A stretch of DNA of 64,000 bases from Ignavibacteriota bacterium (lineage in GTDB: Bacteria; Bacteroidota; Ignavibacteria; Ignavibacteriales; Melioribacteraceae), in assembly GCA_016713565.1 (NCBI GenBank), contig JADJOX010000007.1, forward strand, positions 496,001 to 560,000, given 5' to 3'. Shown in pieces: positions 56,651 to 64,000 of this stretch. Under the pieces are notes generated by a model. The model saw only the letters and a program-made list of their open reading frames with translations. It did not search any database and was not told the DNA's origin. The translations under genes were made by a program, and so were the position numbers. Numbering within the stretch: the first letter of the stretch is position 1; every line of letters begins with the position of its first letter.

Positions 56651-58207
56651 TCACCCCAATTTTTCTCCGTTTTTCTTAGATTTAACTTCAAAATCTTGCG
56701 GGTTTAAATGTTCATTTTCTTCTAATTTAATTCTGTAAAAGTGTTTAAGTTGAATTTTATTCAAAGTGGAAAACAATCCAATTTTAAGGTCATTTCTTAA
56801 GGATGGATGAACAATTAAAATAAAACTTCTAAATTTACCTTGAGATTTGTACCTTTTGAACCAGCCTTCAATATCATGAATTATGCTTGATCTTTTTGTT
56901 AATAATCCCGAACCGTTACAATAAGGACAAACCTCATTAATCGATTGAATAATATTTTGTCTTACTCTTTGTCGTGTAATTTGAACAATTCCAAAATCGG
57001 TCATAGGAAGCAGCGCAATTTTAGCTCTGTCCTTTTTAAATTCTTTCTTAAGCTCGTCGTAAATTTTCTTTCTATTCTTTTCTTCTTCCAAATCAATAAA
57101 ATCTATAACTATTAATCCGCCGATATCTCTTAATCTTAATTGTCTTACAATTTCTCGTGATGCTTCGAGATCTGTTTTTAACGAATTAAGTTCTTGTTCT
57201 TTTTTTGCAGCGTAACGTCCGCTGTTAACGTCAATAACTGTCATCGCTTCAGTATGTTCAATTACTATATGTCCGCCGTTGGGAAGCGGCACTTTTCTGC
57301 CCATTAATGTTTTTATCTGCTCTTCAATTTTGAAGGTTTCAAAAACCGGCATTCGTGATTTATAAAACTCAACCTTAGAAACCAGCTCCGGCTGAACTAG
57401 TTGAATATAATCTCTAATTTCTCTAAATAAGCTTTTTGAATCGATAAAAACTTTTGAAACATCCGGCGTAAATAAATCTCTAATAACGCTCGTTGTTGTT
57501 GATAGGTCATTATATAGTAATGTTGGAGGTTTAGATTCTTTAACTTTTGCTTGAATACTTTTCCAACTATTCACTAAATATTTCAAATCACCTTCTAATG
57601 TATTTTCTTCCTGTTCTTTTGCGGCGGTTCTAATTATGAGTCCACAGTTATCGGGAAGTATACTTCTGGCTAAAGTTCTGAGTCTTTTTCGTTCCTTAAA
57701 ATCAGCAATTTTTTTTGAAATTCCGATTTTATTATCAAAAGGTAGCAAAACACAAAATCTTCCAGGGATTGAAATTGAAGAAGTAATTCTTACTCCTTTA
57801 TTTGCTACAGGTTCTTTAATTATTTGTACAAGTATATCCTGACCTTTATGAAGTTTAGGAACTTGCGGAACTTTTTTTTCTACTTCAACTACTTTATTTT
57901 GTTCGGGTTGGTCTTCATCGTCAATACCAATTTCCGTAGTTTCATCATCATCATCAAGCACGTTTTGAAACTCGCGAAATTGATCACCGATATCGGAAAA
58001 ATGAAGGAAGGCATCGTGCTTCAATCCGATATCAATAAATGCGGCTCTAATACCGGGAAGAACTCTTGCAACTTTACCGAAGTAAATGTTGCCAACCATT
58101 CTGCCTTTTTCTGCACTATCCACAAAAAAATCAATTAAAGTTCCATCTTCTGTAATGGCAACTCTATTTTGCGTTGTGGATGAGTTAATTATAATTTCTT
58201 TCTGCAT
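56651..58207 (-). CDS. rng: Ribonuclease G/E
   Basis: The 518-residue protein has an S1 domain near the N-terminus, the catalytic aspartates in TVIDVNSGRY (about 325) and GLIVIDFIDL (about 364), and the zinc-link motif CPYCNGSG (about 427). It trims 16S rRNA ends and degrades mRNA. It lacks the long C-terminal scaffold of RNase E, so I call it RNase G type. The S1 domain is split by an acidic insert at about 80-118 (LDDDDETTEIG, DDEDQPEQ), which may be a lineage feature. A possible hairpin (58215-58247) lies just before the ATG. Confidence 0.93.
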   Translation of the reverse strand: MQKEIIINSSTTQNRVAITEDGTLIDFFVDSAEKGRMVGNIYFGKVARVLPGIRAAFIDIGLKHDAFLHFSDIGDQFREFQNVLDDDDETTEIGIDDEDQPEQNKVVEVEKKVPQVPKLHKGQDILVQIIKEPVANKGVRITSSISIPGRFCVLLPFDNKIGISKKIADFKERKRLRTLARSILPDNCGLIIRTAAKEQEENTLEGDLKYLVNSWKSIQAKVKESKPPTLLYNDLSTTTSVIRDLFTPDVSKVFIDSKSLFREIRDYIQLVQPELVSKVEFYKSRMPVFETFKIEEQIKTLMGRKVPLPNGGHIVIEHTEAMTVIDVNSGRYAAKKEQELNSLKTDLEASREIVRQLRLRDIGGLIVIDFIDLEEEKNRKKIYDELKKEFKKDRAKIALLPMTDFGIVQITRQRVRQNIIQSINEVCPYCNGSGLLTKRSSIIHDIEGWFKRYKSQGKFRSFILIVHPSLRNDLKIGLFSTLNKIQLKHFYRIKLEENEHLNPQDFEVKSKKNGEKLG

Positions 58208-58398
58208 ACTAACTCGTTTTGCAAAAGTTCTTAATGCACTGCAAACGAAAACAAATTACACATAACTATATCAAATATGGAATAAAATCAATCATTTTAA
58301 AATTTCATTGAGTTAAGAATTCATTTAAAGGAATTTTCTTAAGCAAAATGTTTATCAAAAATGCTGAATTTTCTTTTACATATTTCATAATAAGTTAC

Positions 58399-59451
58399 TT
58401 AAATCTTTTCTTCCTCTTTTGCCAGCCAAAATAGAACTTTATTATTAAATTTTCTGTTTATGTCTTCCACATCAATTTGTGGATAAAAATTTTCATGTAA
58501 TTTGTCGATATGCATTTTTAAAACTTCTTTAATTCCGGTAAAAGTATTTTGCGCATAAAGTTGATCGATCAATTCCCAAATACCATTTTGATCTTTAAAA
58601 TACCAAATTACATTTTTTTTCGCTTTGTCTAAACTTTTTGTAAAACCTTGTTCTTTTTCAAGTAATTCTACATGTTGATAAGCAACGTTGTAAATTTCAG
58701 TAATATCCGGATTATATTTAATTCCTTTTAATAATGATTCAATTTGCTTAAAAACAAATGGATTTCCAAGTGCACCTCTTCCAACCAAAATTGCGTCACA
58801 CTTTGTAGATTCAATCATTTTTACTGCGTCTTCCGCCGAAAATACTGAACCGTTTCCAACAACCGGAATACTAACGGCTTCTTTAACTTTAGCAATCCAT
58901 TCCCAATCCGGAACGGCAGCATATCTATCATTTCTAGTTCTGGCATGAACTGTAATTACGGAAGCACCGTTATCTTCAATAACTTTTGCATTGTCAAGCA
59001 CGTTAACTTTATCTTTTGGTCCCAATCTTATTTTTACTGATATTGGTACACCTTCCGAATTTCTTACCATTTGCTTAACAATCTTGCCCAAATGTTCGGG
59101 CTGCGAAAGTAAATAAGATCCCATCTTACTACTGTAAACTTTATCAACCGGACAGCCTGAATTAAGATCAATAACATCAGGTTTGTACTTAACAATTTCT
59201 TTTACAGCTTTACCTAAAATTTCCGGCTCATTACCTAATAACTGTACACCGATAGGTTTTTCAGAGCGGCTGAAGGTGAATAATCTTAATGTTTCAAAAT
59301 TATTTTTAATAACTCCTTCAGCACTCACCATTTGAGTATAGGTTAATCCGGCGCCGTAATCTTTGGCAATTTTTCTAAATACGAAATCGGTAACTTCAGC
59401 CATTGGAGCTAAAAATGCTCTGCTGTTCACATTTAAATTACCAATTTGCAT
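58399..59451 (-). CDS. dus: tRNA-dihydrouridine synthase
   Basis: The 350-residue flavoprotein reduces uridines in tRNA. It shows FLAPMAEVTDFVFRKI at the start, IDLNSGCPVDKVYSSKMGSYLL with the catalytic cysteine (about residue 99), SVKIRLG, VHARTRNDRY and VVGNGSVFSAEDA, typical of the DusB group. It is followed by 191 bases without a gene before rng, where I see no feature other than the rng leader hairpin. Confidence 0.94.
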   Translation of the reverse strand: MQIGNLNVNSRAFLAPMAEVTDFVFRKIAKDYGAGLTYTQMVSAEGVIKNNFETLRLFTFSRSEKPIGVQLLGNEPEILGKAVKEIVKYKPDVIDLNSGCPVDKVYSSKMGSYLLSQPEHLGKIVKQMVRNSEGVPISVKIRLGPKDKVNVLDNAKVIEDNGASVITVHARTRNDRYAAVPDWEWIAKVKEAVSIPVVGNGSVFSAEDAVKMIESTKCDAILVGRGALGNPFVFKQIESLLKGIKYNPDITEIYNVAYQHVELLEKEQGFTKSLDKAKKNVIWYFKDQNGIWELIDQLYAQNTFTGIKEVLKMHIDKLHENFYPQIDVEDINRKFNNKVLFWLAKEEEKI

Positions 59452-59495
59452 TTGGTCTTCCTTTCTTAAAACAATAAAAAATAAAAGAACAATTT

Positions 59496-61641
59496 TTAAT
59501 TAGTTTCTGCTAAATCCGTTTTTTCCGCGGTATTATTTTGTTCTACTTCGGGTTCTTTCAATAATGCCTTTCTTGATAAACTGAACTTTCCGTTTTCAAC
59601 TTTCAAGAGTTTTACTTTTATTATTTCACCTTCTTTTAGAACATCTTCAACTTTGTTTACTCTGTTAATATCAATTTGCGAAATATGAAGCAAGCCCTGT
59701 TGATTTGGTAAAAATTCGACAAATGCTCCAAACTCGGCAATTTTAACTACTCTGCCTTTGTAAACTTTTCCTACTTCAGGTTCGGCAACCAATCCAATTA
59801 TTTTTTCTCTGGCAAGTTTTACATTTTCTGTAAGTTGACCGGAAATAAACACATTTCCGTTTTCTTCAATGTTAATAACAACTCCGAATTCTTTTTGTAT
59901 TCCTTGAATAACTTTTCCACCTGGACCAATAACAGTTCCAATCTTTTCAGGATTGATTTGTGTTGTTAACTGTTTAGGAGCGTAAACGGATAATTCTTTA
60001 TTTGGTTCTGGCAGAACGCTGTTCATTTTTCCCAATATTTCAAGTCTGCCAATCTTTGCTTGTCTTAAAGCATTTTCCATAATTTCAAGGGATAAACCTT
60101 GAATTTTAATATCCATTTGTATAGCTGTTATTCCATTAGCCGAACCGGCAACTTTAAAATCCATATCGCCGAGATGATCTTCATTTCCGGAAATATCCGA
60201 TAAGATTGAGTATTTATCATCTTCTTTAATTAAACCCATTGCAATTCCTTGCAATCGCGCATTTTGAAGGAACACCGCCATCCATTAAAGCTAATGAACC
60301 TGCGCAAACCGTTGCCATTGATGAGGAACCGTTTGATTCTAAAATGTCTGAGTTCAATCTGATTGAATACGGGAATACTGTTTCAGCTGGAATTACATAT
60401 TTAAGCGCGCGTTCAGCTAAATTTCCATGACCAATTTCTCTTCTGCCAGCTCCGCCGAATTTTCCGACTTCACCAACACTGAATGGAGGAAAGTTATAGT
60501 GAAGAATAAATCTTTTTGAATATTCTTCATCCAATCCGTCAATAATTTGTTCATCAGATTTGGTTCCCAAAGTTAAAGTTGTTAAACTTTGTGTTTCACC
60601 TCTTGTGAACAAAGATGAGCCGTGAGTTCTTTTAAGAATTCCATGTTCAACTGTGATAGGACGAATTTGCGTTGTTGCTCTTCCATCCAATCTTTGTCCG
60701 CCATTAAGAACTTGTTTTCTCATTAAATCTTTTTCAAGATCGTGCAGAATCTCTTTAATGTTTTTTTCCTGATCAGGATATTTTTCAGCTAATGATTCGA
60801 GAACAAATTTATTTAATTCACTATTCTTATTTGCTCTTTCTTCTTTGCCCAATGTTGTTCCAACAATTTCCGAATATTTATTAAAAGCCAAAGTATTTAC
60901 ATCATTTAATAATTGTTGATCAATTACTTTCTCTGAAAATTCATATTTAGGTTTACCGCATTCGGCTCTAAATTCGTTTTGTATCTTTACAATTTTCTTT
61001 ATCTCACCATGCGCAATTCTTAATGCTTCCAAAAATTCTTCTTCACTTATTTCATGAGCTTCGCCTTCAACCATTACAATAGAACTTTCAGTTCCGGCAA
61101 CAGTTAATTCCAAATCGGAAACTGCCGTTTGAGATTTAAAAGGATTTACTATAAACTTACCATCATTTCTTGCAACTCTAACTTCTCCAATAGGTTCCAA
61201 AAACGGAATATCGGAAATTGTAAGCGCTGCGGAAGCGCCAATTGCAGATAACACATCTGGATCATTTTGACCATCATAAGAATAAACTTGAGCAATAATC
61301 TGAACTTCATTTTTAAATGAACTTGAAAATAAAGGTCTGATTGGTCTGTCTATTAATCTGCCCGAAAGAATTTCTCTTTCAGTCGGTCGGCCTTCTCTTT
61401 TAATAAAGCCGCCTGGATATTTACCGGCTGCAAATGCCTTTTCTCTATATTCTACTGAAAGTGGAAAAAAGTCTTGATCTTCTTTTGGTTCTTGAGCCAT
61501 AGTTGCAACAACTAAAACCATTGTTTCTCCGGAGGTAACCATAACCGCTGCATTTGATTGTTTAGCATATCTTCCATATTCGATGATAATTTTTTTACCA
61601 TCTATTTCAACTTCTTTGGTGTATATCATTAATTGCCCCAT
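59496..61641 (-). CDS. pnp: Polyribonucleotide nucleotidyltransferase, interrupted by a single-base frameshift
   Basis: PNPase degrades RNA from the 3' end using phosphate. The first frame (61641 to about 60250) gives the two RNase PH domains with RREIGHGNLAERAL and SNGSSSMATVCAGSLALMDGGVP; the second (60281 to 59496) goes on with GIAMGLIKEDDKY, the KH domain (IGTVIGPGGKVIQGIQ) and the S1 domain (GAFVEFLPNQQGLLHISQ). The switch is at GCAAGGAATTGC on the coding strand (about 60247-60253): dropping one A gives A-G-I-A-M-G as in all PNPases. The restored protein has about 714 residues, the normal length. I treat it as one gene with a one-base insertion, probably a sequence error. Its start overlaps the rpsO stop by one base; an ATG four codons in is an alternative. 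Confidence 0.95.
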
Positions 61642-61910
61642 TATTTTCTAATATTTAATTCTTGAATTAAAGTTCTGTATCTTGCCACATCTTTTCTCTT
61701 AATATAATCCAATAATCTTCTTCTTTTACCAACCATTTTCATCAAACCTCTTCTTGAAGCATGATCTTTTGAATGACTTGAAAAATGATCTTTCAAATCG
61801 TTAATTCTTTCTGTTAAAATTGCAACTTGAACTTCCGCTTTTCCGCTGTCTTTTTCGCTAACACCAAATTTCTTAATTAATTCAAGTTTTTTTTCTTTTG
61901 TAACCGACAT
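61641..61910 (-). CDS. rpsO: 30S ribosomal protein S15
   Basis: The 89-residue protein has the S15 core: GVSEKDSGKAEVQVAILTER, then LKDHFSSHSKDHASRRGL and the end DYIKRKDVARY. S15 binds 16S rRNA helices 20-22 early in 30S assembly. AAGGAG lies ahead of the ATG. It is followed by pnp with a one-base overlap, the classical rpsO-pnp order, and has a hairpin in its leader (61939-61960). Confidence 0.98.
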   Translation of the reverse strand: MSVTKEKKLELIKKFGVSEKDSGKAEVQVAILTERINDLKDHFSSHSKDHASRRGLMKMVGKRRRLLDYIKRKDVARYRTLIQELNIRK

Positions 61911-61938
61911 TTTTTACTCCTTTATTATTATTCGATTG

Positions 61939-61960
61939 AGTTCCAGTTTTTACCGGAACT
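61939..61960 (-). promoter_or_regulatory. Hairpin in the rpsO leader, possible S15 autoregulatory site
   Basis: On the minus strand AGTTCCGGT, loop AAAA, ACTGGAACT form a 9-bp stem with one G-U wobble directly next to a G-C pair. It begins two bases after the ribF stop and ends 29 bases before the rpsO ATG. S15 is known to control its own mRNA in several phyla through leader structures that copy the G-U/G-C step of its rRNA site. A plain terminator for the ribF operon is less likely because no U run follows. Confidence 0.5.
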
Positions 61961-61962
61961 AA

Positions 61963-62898
61963 TTAATTAGTTTTACTTATTAAGCTTTTTGAATACTCAA
62001 CATCTTTTTTTATTTGAATTTCTAATTCTTCAATTGAATTAAATTTTACTTCATCGCGAATTTTTTTAATAAATTCGATACAAATATTTTCGCCGTAAAT
62101 ATCTTTATTAAAATCAAAAATATAAACTTCCGTAATCGGTTCTTTTACATTATTGAAAGTTGGACGTAACCCAATATTTGCCACGCCAAAATATTGCTTT
62201 TGATCATACTTAATTCTAACAAAATAAACACCGTTCGGCGGAACTAATTTATTGTTTTCAGAAGGTTTCAAATTAGCGGTAGGATAACCTATTGTTCGTC
62301 CTCTTTTTGCGCCTTCAACAACAACTCCTTCAATAAAATAATAATGCCCAAGCATTTTATTTGCAAAATCAAGATTATTGCTTTTTAAAGCTTCGCGTAT
62401 TTTTGTACTGCTTGCAGCATTTTCCTCACTTTTTTCCGGACCAACAATCATCATATCTAAATCTTTTTCTTTAAGGTATTCTTTCAATTTTGTTATGTCG
62501 CCTTCTCTGTTTTTGCCGAATTTATGGTCATAACCAATAATTAAAAATTTTGCTTTTACTTTATCAATAACAATTTCATTCAGAAATTCTTGATAAGTTT
62601 TTTTCGCAAATTCCTTGCTGAATGGAACAACAAGTAAAAAGTCTATACCAAAATTCTCGAAAAGTTTTACTTTTTCTTCAATTGGAGTAAGTAACTTTAT
62701 ATCATTTCTATCACCCAAAACTACTCGCGGGTGCGGATAAAAAGTAATTACAACACTTTTCAAATTCAACTGCTTCGACTTTTCCATGAGCAGTTTAATT
62801 ATTTTTTGATGTCCAATATGCAGACCATCGAAAGTGCCAATTGTAGCAACACTGCCGGAAATTTTTAATTCTTTGCTTATATCTCTAATTATTTCCAT
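61963..62898 (-). CDS. ribF: Bifunctional riboflavin kinase/FAD synthetase
   Basis: The 311-residue enzyme makes FMN and then FAD. The N-terminal nucleotidyltransferase part has ATIGTFDGLHIGHQKII (residues 19-35) and the ISSTxxR-like SSTKIREAL (about 165); the C-terminal kinase part has RGRTIGYPTANLKPSENN and the NIGLRPTFN block. It follows truB by 17 bases on the same strand, ahead of rpsO. Confidence 0.96.
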   Translation of the reverse strand: MEIIRDISKELKISGSVATIGTFDGLHIGHQKIIKLLMEKSKQLNLKSVVITFYPHPRVVLGDRNDIKLLTPIEEKVKLFENFGIDFLLVVPFSKEFAKKTYQEFLNEIVIDKVKAKFLIIGYDHKFGKNREGDITKLKEYLKEKDLDMMIVGPEKSEENAASSTKIREALKSNNLDFANKMLGHYYFIEGVVVEGAKRGRTIGYPTANLKPSENNKLVPPNGVYFVRIKYDQKQYFGVANIGLRPTFNNVKEPITEVYIFDFNKDIYGENICIEFIKKIRDEVKFNSIEELEIQIKKDVEYSKSLISKTN

Positions 62899-62915
62899 TT
62901 ACAGAAATTCTATAT

Positions 62916-63623
62916 TCAATTGTTTTGAATAAATTCTATTTCTTTTAATTCATCAATGTTTAAGGCATCATTAATCCCAAATTCACCGATTTTTATTCTT
63001 TGCAACTCGCTTAAGTATCCGCCGAAACCAGTTTTAATTCCAAAGTCATTTGCAATTACTCTAATATAAGTACCTTTTGAACATTCAATTTCAAAACTAA
63101 TTTGAGGCAAATTTATTTCTTTAATTTCGAAATTATAAACTGTAACTTTTCTTGGTTCGCGTTTAATTTCAATTCCTTTTCGCGCGTATTTATAAAGCGA
63201 TTTGCCCTTGTATTTCAACGCTGAGAACATTGGCGGAATTTGCTCAATTTCGCCAATAAATGAATTTTTAATTTCATGAATTTTTTTTTCTTCCAAAAAA
63301 ACATTCTCACTAATTTGCTGTAATTCTGTTTCGCTATCCATCGAAATTGTTGTCGCGCCTAAGGTAATTTTTCCGGAATAAACTTTATGCATCTCTTGAA
63401 ACCTGGAAATTTCTTTTGTTTTTTTTCCAATGCAAATTATAAGTAAGCCGGTCGCTACGGGATCTAATGTTCCTGCATGTCCGACTTTTTTTATTCCAAA
63501 TTTCTTTTTTACTTCATTAACAATAAAAAAAGAAGATTTGTTTTTTGGCTTATCAATTAAAAGAACAGCTCCATCCAACAATTCGGAAAGATTAATTTTC
63601 TTCGTTTCTTTCTTTATCAGCAT
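62916..63623 (-). CDS. truB: tRNA pseudouridine-55 synthase
   Basis: TruB makes pseudouridine 55 in the T-loop of tRNA. The 235-residue protein has LLIDKPKNKSSF, the catalytic aspartate in GHAGTLDPVATGLL (about residue 57), PPMFSALKYKGKSLYKYAR and CSKGTYIRVIANDFG. It lacks a C-terminal PUA-like domain, giving the short form. The start overlaps the rbfA end by 32 bases. Confidence 0.96.
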   Translation of the reverse strand: MLIKKETKKINLSELLDGAVLLIDKPKNKSSFFIVNEVKKKFGIKKVGHAGTLDPVATGLLIICIGKKTKEISRFQEMHKVYSGKITLGATTISMDSETELQQISENVFLEEKKIHEIKNSFIGEIEQIPPMFSALKYKGKSLYKYARKGIEIKREPRKVTVYNFEIKEINLPQISFEIECSKGTYIRVIANDFGIKTGFGGYLSELQRIKIGEFGINDALNIDELKEIEFIQNN

Positions 63624-63993
63624 TTTTCAGTGAATTCAAAATTTCATTCATTTTATCTACATAATCCTGCGTATCATCCAAGAAAAAATTCAATTCGGGT
63701 GTAATTCTTAAATTTACTCTTTTAGCTAATTCGGATCTCAAGAATCCTTTGATAGATTCTATATGTTTCATTACATATTCGCGTTTTTCCTTTTCATAAA
63801 CGGAAATGTATATATTTGCGATTTTTAGATCCGGACTTACTTTAGCGCGTAAAATTGTAATAAATCCTAAACCAGGATCTTTAACTTTCTGCAGAAAAAT
63901 TAAGCCTAAGGTTTCTTTAACAAGATTCGATATTTTTCTTGACGTAATGACATTATTATGATTCAAGTTTTTGTTTTGTTTCAACAAGTTCAA
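63592..63993 (-). CDS. rbfA: Ribosome-binding factor A (start uncertain, near the window edge)
   Basis: The protein has the RbfA core: SRKISNLVKETLGLIFLQKV, then GFITILRAKVSPDLKIANIYISVY and LRSELAKRVNLRITPELNFFLDD, matching the KH-like fold that binds the 30S precursor near the 16S 5' end. The displayed start is a TTG at 63993; the frame stays open to the window edge at 64000, so the true start could be farther upstream, or at one of the downstream TTG codons. The order rbfA-truB-ribF-rpsO-pnp is a common bacterial translation cluster. Confidence 0.9.
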   Translation of the reverse strand: MNLLKQNKNLNHNNVITSRKISNLVKETLGLIFLQKVKDPGLGFITILRAKVSPDLKIANIYISVYEKEKREYVMKHIESIKGFLRSELAKRVNLRITPELNFFLDDTQDYVDKMNEILNSLKNADKERNEEN

Positions 63994-64000
63994 AAGATTC

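Noticed and set aside
1..64000. tRNA, rRNA, CRISPR, insertion sequence, prophage or defence genes
   Set aside because: I read the intergenic stretches on both strands and found no cloverleaf, no spaced repeats and no transposase, nuclease or toxin motif. Most gaps are shorter than 100 bases.

Overview
The window is an AT-rich, tightly packed chromosome segment of a diderm (Gram-negative type) bacterium, most likely a member of Ignavibacteria or a close relative in the Bacteroidota/Chlorobiota group. I infer this from the general look of the proteins (Bacteroidota-like outer-membrane barrel, DUF6913-like protein, DUF374 acyltransferase, Mrp without the CxxC motif) and from the lipid A genes; no rRNA or marker search was possible. 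Almost everything is housekeeping. I see no tRNA or rRNA gene, CRISPR array, insertion sequence, prophage or toxin-antitoxin pair.

Layout. 1-455: truncated DtxR/MntR-type metal regulator reading left, with a perfect 20-bp palindrome in front of it. 456-2310: mrp, a NifU-like scaffold and tpiA, closed by a hairpin. 2454-5021: large secreted glycoside-hydrolase-2-like protein fused to a membrane part. 5034-15530: smc, a HAD phosphatase, an isoprenylcysteine-type methyltransferase, lipid A genes (lpxB, a DUF374 acyltransferase, lpxK) and pyruvate phosphate dikinase, ended by a strong terminator. 15641-21321: queA, ispD, plsY, gpsA, recG. From 21325 nearly all genes read on the minus strand: thioredoxin-like protein, nadK and msbA; then an accessory surface-polysaccharide block (24764-33752) with a Stealth-type phosphotransferase, a CDP-glycerol glycerophosphotransferase-like protein, a heptosyltransferase-like GT9, five other glycosyltransferases and a methyltransferase; then site-2 protease, xerD-like recombinase, pgpH, HAD phosphatase, sodium/solute symporter, STAS protein, ligA, rodZ-like gene, rsmB, rpmE, an ECF sigma/anti-sigma pair, holA, a cyclophilin lipoprotein, uppP, an outer-membrane barrel, a flippase-like membrane protein, lolA, ftsK, comB, gcvT, a transaldolase, rng, dus, pnp, rpsO, ribF, truB and rbfA.

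How the genes work together: lpxB, lpxK, msbA, lolA, uppP and the glycosyltransferase block all serve the outer envelope; ribF, rpsO, pnp, rng, rbfA, truB, dus and rsmB serve translation and RNA turnover; smc, recG, ligA, holA, xerD and ftsK serve chromosome replication and segregation.

The most important caution is that four genes (smc, pnp and two glycosyltransferases) each carry one single-base frameshift located in or beside an A/T run. Since smc and pnp are normally maintained intact, these look mainly like sequence errors, although real slippage in the glycosyltransferases cannot be excluded. The most interesting non-coding candidate is a compact hairpin in the rpsO leader carrying a G-U/G-C pair step of the kind bound by ribosomal protein S15. 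I did not find a clearly new multi-gene system.
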